A stretch of 64,000 bases of DNA from Treponema parvum. Its GTDB lineage: Bacteria; Spirochaetota; Spirochaetia; Treponematales; Treponemataceae. A program made the position numbers and the translations under genes. Location: the NCBI RefSeq assembly GCF_017893945.1, contig NZ_CP054257.1, positions 1,054,001 through 1,118,000 of the forward strand, read 5' to 3'. Shown here piece after piece: positions 34,461 through 43,015 of this stretch. Below the pieces are notes generated by a model, which did not search any database, had not been told where the DNA came from, and saw nothing but the letters and a program-made list of their open reading frames with translations. Each line of letters starts with the position of its first letter. Position 1 is the stretch's first letter.

Positions 34461-35477
34461 ATGAAGGCTATACGAATTGATTCACCGCGTCATATTGGGA
34501 TCTGTGAAATTCAGATGCCCATCCGTATGGATGGGCATGCGATAATAAAAGTTAAAAGTGTTGGAGTTTGTGGTACCGATGTTGCGACATATCGTGGAAT
34601 CAATCCGAATGTCACGTATCCTGTGATTATAGGGCATGAGACTGCTGGTGAAATATATGATATTGATCCTGATAATGAATCGGGGCTTAAAAAAGGGGAT
34701 AGAGTTATTCTTGATCCGTATATGTATTGTGCTCATTGCTATCCATGTTCAAAAGGGAGAACTAACTGTTGTGAGACATTGAAATGTCTGGGTGTTCAGA
34801 CAGATGGATCAATGTCAGAGTTTTTTGCTCATCCGATAAAACAGCTTGTGAGAATGCCGGAAAAAATGTCATGGGAACTTGCACCTATATCCGAACCGTT
34901 GACGATTGCTTTGCATGCTATTCATACCGTTGATTTGCAGTCTGGAGAGCATTATGTTATTAATGGTGCTGGCCCTATAGGCCTTCTTGCTGCAATGGCC
35001 GCAAAAGTATATGGTGGTACTCCTGTTATTCTTGATATTGATGATTCTCGCCTTTCTCTGGCCAGAGAGTGTGGAGTAGAATATGCGATCAATATTCTGA
35101 AAGAAGATCCTGTAGAAAAGTTAAAGGATATTACTCATGGACGAATGGCAGAATGCGTTATGGAAGCCTCTGGGGCTGCAAAAGCTGTTGCGTCGTGCCT
35201 TTCATTTGCTGCAAGTACGGGGCGTATTGCGCTGACGGGGTGGCCGAAAGACAAAGTTTTGATGGATACGGCCCTGATTACACGAAAAGAGCTTCAAGTT
35301 CGTGGATCGAGAAACAGTGTCGGTGAATTTCCTGAAGCTATAGAACTGATAGCTTCGAATAAAGTAGATGTAAGAAAAATCCTCAGCAGAGAGGTTCCGT
35401 TTAATGAACTGCCTTTGAGTATAAAAAATATAGATGAACATCCGGGCGATTTTGTAAAAGTTGTCGGGCTTTTATAA
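34461..35477 (+). CDS. Zinc-dependent alcohol dehydrogenase, L-galactonate/gulonate 5-dehydrogenase-like
   Basis: Medium-chain dehydrogenase, 338 residues. Catalytic zinc ligands appear in GVCGTDVA and GHETAGE, the four structural-zinc cysteines in CAHCYPCSKGRTNCC near 93-107, and the Rossmann motif INGAGPIGLLAA near 170. The overall pattern is that of LgoD/YjjN-type aldonate dehydrogenases that oxidise C5. GGAG is 7 nt before the ATG. As the last gene in the operon it could supply the 5-keto group that IolC requires. Alternative: a general polyol dehydrogenase (sorbitol or threonine dehydrogenase-like). Confidence 0.85.
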   Translation: MKAIRIDSPRHIGICEIQMPIRMDGHAIIKVKSVGVCGTDVATYRGINPNVTYPVIIGHETAGEIYDIDPDNESGLKKGDRVILDPYMYCAHCYPCSKGRTNCCETLKCLGVQTDGSMSEFFAHPIKQLVRMPEKMSWELAPISEPLTIALHAIHTVDLQSGEHYVINGAGPIGLLAAMAAKVYGGTPVILDIDDSRLSLARECGVEYAINILKEDPVEKLKDITHGRMAECVMEASGAAKAVASCLSFAASTGRIALTGWPKDKVLMDTALITRKELQVRGSRNSVGEFPEAIELIASNKVDVRKILSREVPFNELPLSIKNIDEHPGDFVKVVGLL

Positions 35478-35492
35478 ATTCCTGATATGGTT

Positions 35493-35534
35493 GTGGTTTA
35501 TTGGATATGATTTTTTTATATTACAATAAACCAC
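35493..35534. terminator. Inverted repeat at the end of the iol-TRAP operon
   Basis: GTGGTTTATTG (35493-35503) and CAATAAACCAC (35524-35534) are an exact 11-bp inverted repeat with a 20-nt loop, 16 nt after the dehydrogenase stop. The T run lies inside the loop, not after it, so this is a termination or RNA-stabilising element of uncertain strength. Confidence 0.5.
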
Positions 35535-35607
35535 CGTGTTATGGCTTTTGTCATTATTACAATTTTTTTTAATATTATTATACATTTGTATTACTATTGA
35601 ATCGCGA

Positions 35608-35682
35608 TTAATCGGTTAACGATTCACGTAATACTTCTTGTTCGACCGCTTTTTGAATGAATTGATTTAATGATATATACGT
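35608..35682 (-). pseudogene. HicB-like antitoxin C-terminal scrap
   Basis: The minus-strand frame ending at 35608 reads SLNQFIQKAVEQEVLRES, then LTD and stop. SLNQ(F/Y)I..A.EQE is the ribbon-helix-helix tail of HicB antitoxins. Only about 22 residues survive and no HicA toxin is present. Recognition is by motif alone. Confidence 0.35.
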
Positions 35683-35699
35683 AAAAAGAAGAATACTAT

Positions 35700-35807
35700 A
35701 TGATTACCGATGCTTTTCAACTTAAATATCCGCAAATTCAAATAGAAACCGTCCAAGGCGGTGAAAGCGGAAGCAACTATAATTTTGCCGCACTCCAAAA
35801 AAGCTAA
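35700..35807 (+). pseudogene. Solute-binding-protein fragment
   Basis: The ATG at 35700 opens 35 codons with DAFQLKYPQIQIETVQGGES, the pattern of mature ABC-type family 1 solute-binding proteins (AFEKKYPGIKVEVVQGG) near their N-terminus. There is no signal peptide and the frame stops after 35 residues. A degraded insertion scrap rather than a gene. Confidence 0.35.
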
Positions 35808-35814
35808 GGCTTTT
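35799..35814 (-). terminator. Weak hairpin downstream of the DUF1667 gene
   Basis: AAAAGC, loop of four, GCTTTT then TT on the minus strand, about 47 nt after the DUF1667 stop. The stem is short and AT-rich; it could work in either direction. Confidence 0.3.
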
Positions 35815-35860
35815 GTGATTTATCATAGAACCGCCTAAAAGCTCCGCTGTCATTGGGGTG

Positions 35861-36241
35861 TTATTTTTTTTCAGAAATCTTTCCGACGGATTTGGTTGCG
35901 ATCAGATCGCTGTCAAAGCCTAACACGGATTTTTTGACTACGGTTCCTACAGCCACAGGCGCCTGCAGTGTAATTTTCTTTATTTCGTCCATAACGTCAA
36001 AAATCCGTTTTTGAGGAACGGGTTTTGTCAGGCGGACGGAAACGAGGGGAAGTTCTCCTCCCTGTATGCGGATGCTCGAAGTAACCGTCCTTAAAGGCTC
36101 CGTAAATTCCTGCCGTGCATACTGTTCGCCTTTAGGGCAGGCATACCCTTCTATGGAGATAATATCGTTTGTCTTTTCGTCCGTTTCAACCGTAACCGTA
36201 CAGCCGTTCGGACAGATTATGCATGTAAGTTCCTTTTTCAT
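35861..36241 (-). CDS. DUF1667 iron-sulfur-type protein
   Basis: 126 residues with four cysteines spaced as in a cluster-binding site: C7, C10 and C14 in CIICPNGC, and C35 in YACPKG. DUF1667 proteins regularly follow a GlpA-like dehydrogenase and an FAD/NAD oxidoreductase in anaerobes (for example Thermotoga), and probably form an electron-transfer subunit of that complex. Its ATG overlaps the stop of the oxidoreductase by 4 nt (ATGA), so the stoichiometry is likely coupled. Last gene of the operon. Confidence 0.88.
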   Translation of the reverse strand: MKKELTCIICPNGCTVTVETDEKTNDIISIEGYACPKGEQYARQEFTEPLRTVTSSIRIQGGELPLVSVRLTKPVPQKRIFDVMDEIKKITLQAPVAVGTVVKKSVLGFDSDLIATKSVGKISEKK

Positions 36242-37485
36242 CTTATGCAGACCTCCAGATTACAGTCGGAATTCAGTTTGTCGCACATTACAGGAATGCG
36301 GATCATTTCAGCCGGGGTCATTTTCTTTATTTTTTTCACCAGAACTTCCGAACCGCCTTGCATAATTGCCACCGATTTTCCGTAAAGCTCACGTGTAACT
36401 CTAAATGACAGAATTATGTCTTTTTTTCCGCTGATTCTCTGAGGCACAACATGGTTTATATTCCTGTCATAAGAAATATCTATGCCGCTTTCAGGCAAGA
36501 ACTGAGTTCCCAGATATTCCGCCACGGAATCGGCAAGAGATTCTGCTTCGAGGGAAACATTGTCAACAAGATCATGCACATGAAGAACGTTCCCCGCCGC
36601 AAAGATACCTTTTACCGATGTCTGGAAAAATTCATCTACTACGGCGCCCTTTGTATGCGGATCAAGCTTTATTCCGCAGTCCAACGAAAGCTCGTTTTCA
36701 GGAATCAATCCTACGCTTAAGATCAGCGTATCGCACGGGATTTCCTCTTCGGTTCCGGGAATCGGCTTCATATCCGAATCAACCTTTGAAACAACAACAG
36801 ACGTTATCCTTGAACCGCCCTTTATGTCCGTTACCGTATGACTTAGGTACAGAGGAATATTGAAATCTTCAAGACACTGACGGATGTTCCGCGGAAGGCC
36901 TGAAGGAGTACTCTGAATTTCATACACCGCATGGACATGCGCGCCTTCAAGGCTCAAGCGTCGTGCCATTATCAGCCCTATGTCGCCTGAACCGAGAACG
37001 ACAATTTCCCTGCCGATTTTTCTGTTAAAAAGATTTATGTATGCCTGAGCAACACCGGCGGTCAGCACTCCCGACGGCCGCTCTCCGGGAATCTGAAGCG
37101 CGCCTCTTGTTCTTTCGCGGCATCCCATCCCCAAAATTACAGCCTTGGCCTTGATTGTGATAAGACCTTCGGGAGATACGGCCGTTACAATATGCTCCGG
37201 AGAAATATTTGTAACGCTTGTATTTGTCCTATACGGGATTTTCCTACTTACGACTTCCTTTATAAAGCGGTCGGCATATTCAGGCCCCGAAAGAAGTTCC
37301 CTAAAACGTGTAAGTCCGAAACCGTCGTGTATGCACTGTCTTAAAATTCCCCCGAGACTTTTTTCACGTTCCAGAATAATGATGTTTTCGATTCCTTTAT
37401 TATACAGCTCTACAGCAGCGGCAAGGCCTGCCGGGCCGCCGCCCACAATTACCACATCTCTTGTTTCAAACGTTTCAGCCGCCAT
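36238..37485 (-). CDS. FAD-dependent NAD(P) oxidoreductase, GlpB/HcnB-like
   Basis: 415-residue two-dinucleotide-fold flavoprotein. FAD site VIVGGGPAGLAAAVEL near 12, second nucleotide site VVLGSGDIGLIMARR near 160, and the late FAD motif GIFAAGNVLHVHDLVDN near 285. A C-terminal extension holds a few cysteines (MCDKLNSDCNLEVC). It lies 6 nt after the GlpA-like gene and overlaps DUF1667 by 4 nt, so the three form one enzyme complex that probably moves electrons from the GlpA-like flavin to NAD+ or another carrier. Confidence 0.9.
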   Translation of the reverse strand: MAAETFETRDVVIVGGGPAGLAAAVELYNKGIENIIILEREKSLGGILRQCIHDGFGLTRFRELLSGPEYADRFIKEVVSRKIPYRTNTSVTNISPEHIVTAVSPEGLITIKAKAVILGMGCRERTRGALQIPGERPSGVLTAGVAQAYINLFNRKIGREIVVLGSGDIGLIMARRLSLEGAHVHAVYEIQSTPSGLPRNIRQCLEDFNIPLYLSHTVTDIKGGSRITSVVVSKVDSDMKPIPGTEEEIPCDTLILSVGLIPENELSLDCGIKLDPHTKGAVVDEFFQTSVKGIFAAGNVLHVHDLVDNVSLEAESLADSVAEYLGTQFLPESGIDISYDRNINHVVPQRISGKKDIILSFRVTRELYGKSVAIMQGGSEVLVKKIKKMTPAEMIRIPVMCDKLNSDCNLEVCIR

Positions 37486-37491
37486 ATCAAA

Positions 37492-38940
37492 CTACCTCAT
37501 CTGCCCAATAAAAGGATTCGAGCCTTTGCGCTCATACACAATCTCTTCGGGTTTCAATCCAAGCTCCTGTTCCAGAAGCTGAGCCAAACGCATCCGACAG
37601 TATCCGCCCTGACATCTGCCCATCATAGCACGGGTTCGGTATTTTATTCCCGTCATCGTATGGACTCCAAGCGGATTATGAATTGCCCTTACAAATTCAG
37701 CCTTTGACACTTTTTCACATCGGCAGACCAATTCACCGTAATCAGGCTCCTTTTTTATCAGGGCAGAAAGTTCTTCCTCATCCAGTTCTGCGAAACGCAT
37801 TACTTTCGGCAGTCTGGGATTATAGCCTTCTTTTTTTTCTAGATTTACGTATTCTTTCATCATGCCGATGACATGGCGGGCGATTGGAACTGCAGCCGTT
37901 AAGCCCGGAGACTCAATGCCGATAAGGTTTACAGCATTCGGCGCAATGTCGTTTTTTATCTCTATCTTAAAATCCTGAATACTGCCGCTGTCGTCAACGA
38001 GCTTCGGCAATATGCCCGAGTAGTTTCTTATGCAGTCCCCGCGGTTGATACAAGGCCAAATTCTTGATGCGCTTTCAACAAGATAGTCAAGATTTTTCTG
38101 AAGGACGCCGTAATATGCAAAATCGTTCACATTATCCGCATTAGGCCCTATGATGACATTTCCGTCGGTAGTATTGGTCACATGAATTCCCATGTAGGTA
38201 TTTGACGGAACAGGGTACACGGGCATAGGAAGAAGAGGTCCTGTCCTTTTGTCAAGTATTATATAGTCGCCCTTAGAACCGATTATCTTGTAGCCTTTTA
38301 TTCCGAGCATATCTGAAACGGCGCCGCAGCCAAGTCCTGCGGCATTTACGACCCATTTGGAGGCGAATTGTCCCCTGGAAGTTTCCAGCATCCACAGTCC
38401 GTCGCCGCGCCTTATTGCACCGACCTTAGTGTCAAAAAAATACTTAGCCCCATTCAAAACTGCGTTTTCCGCGAGTGCGATCGTATAATTAAAAGGATCT
38501 ACAACTCCGGAATTTTTAGAAAACATTGCGAATTTTCCTACGGCCTTGGGAACAAGGCGGTGGAGCTCATTCTCGGAAATAATGGATAATTCCGTCGCTC
38601 CGTTTTTTCTTCCTTGAGCAACGGTTCTTTCAAGAGACTTCCTCTCTTCCAAAGTATTGCCGACAAGAACCTTACCGCACCTGTCGAATCTGAAACCAAG
38701 CTCGTCGGAAAGCTGATCCATCATCCTGTTGCCTTCTACACAGAGCTTTGCTTTCAGTGTCCCTGTGTCATAAGCAAAACCGCCGTGAACTACCCCCGAA
38801 TTTCTTCCGCTGGTTTCATTGCAGACATCAAGATTCTTTTCCAGCACACCTATGGACAGTTTATATGCGGACAGTTCCCTGGCAATGGCGCTGCCTACAA
38901 CTCCGCCGCCAATGATAAGCACATCATATACAGTTTTCAT
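37492..38940 (-). CDS. GlpA-like FAD-dependent dehydrogenase with [2Fe-2S] domain
   Basis: Anaerobic glycerol-3-phosphate dehydrogenase family (also covers L-2-hydroxyglutarate and other 2-hydroxyacid oxidases). 482 residues. The DAO fold starts LIIGGGVVGSAIAREL near 7; NETSGRNSGVVHGGF is the family's FAD-contact segment. The C-terminus holds a BFD-type [2Fe-2S] site with LVCRCEKVSKAE near 400 and GRCQGGYCR near 440. GAGG precedes the ATG at 38940; a longer in-frame ATG at 38976 has no ribosome-binding site. It lies between the TRAP importer and its oxidoreductase partner, so the imported acid may be its substrate. Confidence 0.88.
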   Translation of the reverse strand: MKTVYDVLIIGGGVVGSAIARELSAYKLSIGVLEKNLDVCNETSGRNSGVVHGGFAYDTGTLKAKLCVEGNRMMDQLSDELGFRFDRCGKVLVGNTLEERKSLERTVAQGRKNGATELSIISENELHRLVPKAVGKFAMFSKNSGVVDPFNYTIALAENAVLNGAKYFFDTKVGAIRRGDGLWMLETSRGQFASKWVVNAAGLGCGAVSDMLGIKGYKIIGSKGDYIILDKRTGPLLPMPVYPVPSNTYMGIHVTNTTDGNVIIGPNADNVNDFAYYGVLQKNLDYLVESASRIWPCINRGDCIRNYSGILPKLVDDSGSIQDFKIEIKNDIAPNAVNLIGIESPGLTAAVPIARHVIGMMKEYVNLEKKEGYNPRLPKVMRFAELDEEELSALIKKEPDYGELVCRCEKVSKAEFVRAIHNPLGVHTMTGIKYRTRAMMGRCQGGYCRMRLAQLLEQELGLKPEEIVYERKGSNPFIGQMR

Positions 38941-38990
38941 CTGTTTTCCTCGAATATAATCAGATTGTCGGCTCATAAGCCGCAGTTACT

Positions 38991-39012
38991 TCTAAAAACC
39001 GCAGTTTTTAGA
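38991..39012 (-). promoter_or_regulatory. Intercistronic hairpin between dctM and the GlpA-like gene
   Basis: TCTAAAAAC (38991-38999), loop CGCA, GTTTTTAGA (39004-39012): a perfect 9-bp stem in the 81-nt gap, without a following T tract. Confidence 0.5.
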
Positions 39013-39021
39013 GCTTTCCTG

Positions 39022-40302
39022 TCAGTAAATCAGATTGACAAGCCCTGTTGATATCCATGGGCAAAAAGCTATAAGGAGCATGCAGATAAACAGCATAATG
39101 TAAAAAGGAATGGACTCCACTATAAAATCCTTTATGGTACATTTTGTTATTCCGCATGTAACAAATATAAGCGTTCCCACAGGAGGCGTTACGCCGCCGC
39201 AGGCCATCGTAAATATATAGACCATCGCAAAATGGATCGGGTCGATCCCATAAGCGTTCGCTACAGGGGCGAGAAGCGGAACAAGTACGATAAGAGCCGC
39301 ATTCCCTTCTATGAACATTCCGACCACAATGAGAAATAAGATTACAACTATCAGGAATACATATTTGCTGTGAATAGTTCCAATCACAAGCTGTGTGAAT
39401 TTCTGTGGAATCTGCCCTCTGGTTAAGACCCACGCGAAAGCAGACGCGGCTCCCACAATTACCATAATCGAAGCGGTGGTTGCAACGGTCTCTTTAAGTC
39501 CTATCTTGATGTTTTCAATCTTAAGCTCCTTATAGATAAGTCCGAGCACAAGAGCATACACTATGGCGACAGAACCTGCTTCAGTGGCGGTAAAAATTCC
39601 GAGTCTTATTCCTCCAAGAATTATGACAGGAAGGCACAACGGAAGAATCGCTCCTCGTATAGCTTGCGAAGGCTTAACCTCAAGTTTTTCAATCGATTTG
39701 TAGCCTCTTTTTTTTGAAATAACGGCAACAAGAATCATCATTGCGACACAGAGCAACAATCCGTTTCCTATTCCGGCAATAAAGATTTTCCCTATGGAAA
39801 TATTTGCCACAGACCCGTACAGGATCATTGCAATTCCGGGCGGAATCAAGGGCGTGATCATAGAGGACATTGCCGTAACTACCGTGGAAAATTCTTTTGA
39901 GAAGCCTTTTTTTTCCATCTCAGGGACAAGCATCTTGGATTCCATCGCCGCATCGGCAAGATTGCTCCCTGAAAGTCCGCCCATAAGAGTTGAAAGAAGG
40001 ACATTTACCTGTGCAAGCCCGCCTGTCCGCTGTCCGATCAAAAGGTTGCAGAAGTTCATTATCCTTCTTGTAACTCCTGAATAATTCATGAAGACCCCTG
40101 CCGCAACAAAGAAAGGAATCGCAAGAAGAGGTATGCTTTCCACGCCGGACAGGATTCTCTGGCCGAGCAGCGTCGTAAGAGAGCCGCCGGAAAGGAAAAA
40201 GTATGTTACGGAACCTGCCAAAATGGAAATAAAAACAGGCACGTTCAGAAAAAGAGATGCAAGAAGAACTGCAGCGGCAAGTCCTATAAGCGTTGTCTGC
40301 AT
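39022..40302 (-). CDS. dctM: TRAP transporter large membrane subunit, DctM family (second system)
   Basis: 426 residues, about twelve membrane helices. Family motifs: SIPLLAIPFFVAAGVFMNYSG, GGLSGSNLADAAMESKML, LIPPGIAMILYGS, FIEGNAALIVLVPLLAP and GGVTPPVGTLIF. It begins 2 nt after the dctQ stop. It is clearly diverged from the first DctM in this window, so it is not a recent duplicate. Confidence 0.95.
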   Translation of the reverse strand: MQTTLIGLAAAVLLASLFLNVPVFISILAGSVTYFFLSGGSLTTLLGQRILSGVESIPLLAIPFFVAAGVFMNYSGVTRRIMNFCNLLIGQRTGGLAQVNVLLSTLMGGLSGSNLADAAMESKMLVPEMEKKGFSKEFSTVVTAMSSMITPLIPPGIAMILYGSVANISIGKIFIAGIGNGLLLCVAMMILVAVISKKRGYKSIEKLEVKPSQAIRGAILPLCLPVIILGGIRLGIFTATEAGSVAIVYALVLGLIYKELKIENIKIGLKETVATTASIMVIVGAASAFAWVLTRGQIPQKFTQLVIGTIHSKYVFLIVVILFLIVVGMFIEGNAALIVLVPLLAPVANAYGIDPIHFAMVYIFTMACGGVTPPVGTLIFVTCGITKCTIKDFIVESIPFYIMLFICMLLIAFCPWISTGLVNLIY

Positions 40303-40304
40303 AG

Positions 40305-40787
40305 TTACTCCTCCCCGGTTTTTTTACAAAAATTGTTTATTACAATCTGCGCCGACATCAGGACACAGCCGATCGGCAGTGGTGCGTAAATCAATGCAAA
40401 TGGAATACGCAGTATGTTTGTGACACGAGAGTTATTCAACATCTGCAGCGTGTATCTAAAACCCTGCAGTCCGGCGTACAGCAGAACCGTGATCGAAAAA
40501 AGAATGACAGCGCACATGAACGGTTTTCTGATCTTTTTTGGGAATACGTTTACGATCATATCAATAGCCGGATGGCTGCCGGTCACAAACGCATATCTGC
40601 CGCCAAAAAACACTACCCATACAATAAGCGCCAGCTGAACTTCCTCTTCCCATGCAAACGGACTTGAAAAGACATAGCGCATAACAACACCGACAAATGT
40701 TACTGCGACAAGTAAAACCAAAGCCAATGCGGCAATCACAGTGTCAAGGTTCTTCAAGGCATTTATGAGCAAGGGCTTTTTACACAT
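40305..40787 (-). CDS. dctQ: TRAP transporter small membrane subunit, DctQ family (second system)
   Basis: 160 residues, four membrane helices, with VVMRYVFSSPFAWEEEVQLALIVW carrying the hallmark RYVF.SPF.WEEE motif in full. It is separated from dctP by 175 nt that contain a strong hairpin, and nearly abuts dctM. It anchors the channel subunit and contacts the binding protein. Confidence 0.94.
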   Translation of the reverse strand: MCKKPLLINALKNLDTVIAALALVLLVAVTFVGVVMRYVFSSPFAWEEEVQLALIVWVVFFGGRYAFVTGSHPAIDMIVNVFPKKIRKPFMCAVILFSITVLLYAGLQGFRYTLQMLNNSRVTNILRIPFALIYAPLPIGCVLMSAQIVINNFCKKTGEE

Positions 40788-40922
40788 TTTCCACTCCCGG
40801 ACGTACGGGCATTAACAGAGTACGCACATACGTTTAATTGATAAAAAACTGTTTTTTCAAATTCAAACTTTTATGTTTCGGCAGTTTTTACGATTTGATT
40901 GCAAGAAATTTAGCTTTCCGGA

Positions 40923-40953
40923 GTTATGCTGCCGCTATGAACGGCAGCATAAC
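40923..40953 (-). promoter_or_regulatory. Strong intercistronic hairpin after dctP (second system)
   Basis: GTTATGCTGCCG (40923-40934), loop CTATGAA, CGGCAGCATAAC (40942-40953): a perfect 12-bp stem, 9 nt after the dctP stop. No T tract follows on the minus strand, so it is more likely an mRNA-protecting or partial-termination element than a full terminator. Confidence 0.65.
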
Positions 40954-40961
40954 CTGAGATG

Positions 40962-41969
40962 TTATTTTATAATTTTGCGTATCGTGTCAACTATATCGGG
41001 AGACCACATTTTCTTGATTTCAGGATCGCTGTAGAACGATTCGGACGCTTTTCTGAAGGCCTCAAGGTCAATATTTGTCACAACAACGCCCGCATCCTTC
41101 AGCTTGTTCAAGGCATCCTGTGTAAGAGAATCAAGCTGCTGATTATTGTATACTCCGGCTTTGTTTCCACAGTCAACAAGGATCTTCTGCTGTTCCGGAG
41201 ACAGTTTTTCATAAAATTTAGTCCCTGTGATCCAGCATGTTTCGTCATAGATATGTCCGTCAAGAATTAGGTATTTTGCAACTTCCTGAAAAGCTCCGTT
41301 CAGAATTACCGGAAGAGGATTTTCAAGACCGTCGATTACACCCTGTTGAAGCGCCGTATAGACATCACCCAAGGACATAGGCGTCGGAGTTGCGCCGAGG
41401 GCGGCGGTTCCTCTAACCTGAATAACATTGTTCGGTACACGGATTTTTTTTCCTTTCAGGTCTTCAGGGGTCTTTACGGGAGCCTTTGTGATAGTATGGC
41501 GAACACCGTAGTTCCATGACGTCAATATCTTGAGATTGCACTGTTTTTCCAGCTCATCGCATTTTTGCTTCCACCAGTCGCTGGCCATAAGCTTTTTGAA
41601 ATCATCCCAAGAGCCGAACAGGTACGGTGCAAACACTATTCCGAAATCCTTTACCCCCCTGTCCTGAAAAAAGGCGCCGTTTGCCAAAGTGATTACAGGT
41701 TCGCCGTTCACAGCTTGGTCAATTATATTGTCCTTTGTTCCAAGCTGACTTGACGGATAAAGCGTGACCGTCATGGAACCTTTGCTTTCCTGCTCTACGT
41801 ATTCCTTCCATTTCTGACAGGCAAGGTCAATCGGTTCTCCGGGATTGTTCTCATAACCAATCATAACATTTACGGCCTTCTTTTGCGCGCTTTGATGAGA
41901 GGACTTGCTGCAGCCCACTAAAAAAATCCCAAGAACAACGGCAAACACCAGAATCAATGTTTTTTTCAT
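40962..41969 (-). CDS. dctP: TRAP transporter substrate-binding lipoprotein, DctP family (second system)
   Basis: 335 residues; signal peptide with lipobox FLVGCSKS, so a lipid-anchored receptor. Family motifs: KIRVPNNVIQVRGTAALGATPTP with the substrate arginine, and TALQQGVIDGLENP. AGGAGG precedes the ATG. First gene of the minus-strand operon, divergent from the GntR regulator. The ligand is unknown; the adjacent GlpA-like complex suggests a hydroxy-acid or glycerol derivative. Confidence 0.93.
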   Translation of the reverse strand: MKKTLILVFAVVLGIFLVGCSKSSHQSAQKKAVNVMIGYENNPGEPIDLACQKWKEYVEQESKGSMTVTLYPSSQLGTKDNIIDQAVNGEPVITLANGAFFQDRGVKDFGIVFAPYLFGSWDDFKKLMASDWWKQKCDELEKQCNLKILTSWNYGVRHTITKAPVKTPEDLKGKKIRVPNNVIQVRGTAALGATPTPMSLGDVYTALQQGVIDGLENPLPVILNGAFQEVAKYLILDGHIYDETCWITGTKFYEKLSPEQQKILVDCGNKAGVYNNQQLDSLTQDALNKLKDAGVVVTNIDLEAFRKASESFYSDPEIKKMWSPDIVDTIRKIIK

Positions 41970-42355
41970 ATAGACCTCCTAATCAAAAACCGAGAAGAAT
42001 ATTTTCAGCATTCAATCGGTTTTTTACCCACGTCCGCAAATGTATGAGAACGCGATATTAAATAATCAAGTTTTCAAAAGAAAACTCGGTAAACAAAAGC
42101 TGTTCTGTTCCGGCAGTTTTTGTTTTACATTCCTTGATAAATTAAGGTATGCCGCTGATATATTCGTGATATATCACAGCCATAATTAGATTATAGGTCT
42201 ACTTTATTAAGCCGTCAAGTTTAAAAATTAAAACCTATAAAAATCGACAATCTCGCCGCCCGACGGCAAGAAATAAAACCTTGTTTTTTCATTTTTTTTT
42301 GTTTATAGTTTTTATATTGTTTTAAGGAGATGTTATGTTATTTTAAGGATGAGCC
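41970..42355. promoter_or_regulatory. Divergent control region between TRAP dctP and gntR
   Basis: 386 bp without a gene. The perfect 12-bp palindrome GTGATATATCAC (42166-42177) near its middle is the best operator candidate for the GntR protein. AGGAGG (dctP side) and AAGGA (gntR side) mark the two ribosome-binding sites. I see no convincing consensus promoter. Confidence 0.45.
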
Positions 42356-43015
42356 ATGATTGAAAATGAAAACAAAAGCCTGAAAGAGCAAGCCTACTCA
42401 CATATCAAAAAGCAGATTATCAATAATATTATCAAACCGGGCGAGCCTATCGATGAAAAAAAATATGTTTCCGAACTGGGCATAAGCCGAACGCCCGTTC
42501 ACGAAGCTATAACAACATTATCTACGGAAGGCCTTGTTTCCATAATCCCCAGAAAAGGGATAACCGCCTCGTTTTTACGGATCAGGGATATTCTTGGCAT
42601 TTACGAGGTACGGCTTATGCTCGAGCCTCCAATCATACGGAAAATAGCCGACTCCGTATCCGCAGAAAAGCTTTCCGCCTTCAAAAGGGAATTCAATAAT
42701 ACGAAAATGATTTCCGCTACGGCCAGCGGAAGGGATCTGGACAGCGAATTCCACCTTTATCTTGCAGAATGCACGCGTAATCAAATTCTGATCGACACTG
42801 AAGAGCGGCTGCTGTCTCAAAGCCAGCGCATAAGGATTCTGTCGTCATTTGCGGACAGCAAAAGCGATGACGATGCACGGCACGAACACATTGAAATGAT
42901 TGATTCCATCCTCTCGGATGACATAAGCCGTGCGGAAGAAGTCTGCCGCAGCCACCTTGAAAAATCCGTAGAACGGTACAATACCATTTACGCCGCAAGC
43001 AACTTCATCATTTAG
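42356..43015 (+). CDS. GntR-family regulator, FadR/FCD subfamily
   Basis: 219 residues. The winged helix (about 10-75) contains IIKPGEPIDEKKYVSELGIS and RTPVHEAITTLSTEGLVSI; the C-terminal FCD domain binds a carboxylate-type effector through metal-liganding histidines (DLDSEFHLYLAEC; HEHIEMIDSI; SHLEKSVERY). FCD regulators next to TRAP importers usually sense the imported acid or its product. It is transcribed away from the TRAP-GlpA operon. AAGGA is 7 nt before the ATG. Confidence 0.92.
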   Translation: MIENENKSLKEQAYSHIKKQIINNIIKPGEPIDEKKYVSELGISRTPVHEAITTLSTEGLVSIIPRKGITASFLRIRDILGIYEVRLMLEPPIIRKIADSVSAEKLSAFKREFNNTKMISATASGRDLDSEFHLYLAECTRNQILIDTEERLLSQSQRIRILSSFADSKSDDDARHEHIEMIDSILSDDISRAEEVCRSHLEKSVERYNTIYAASNFII

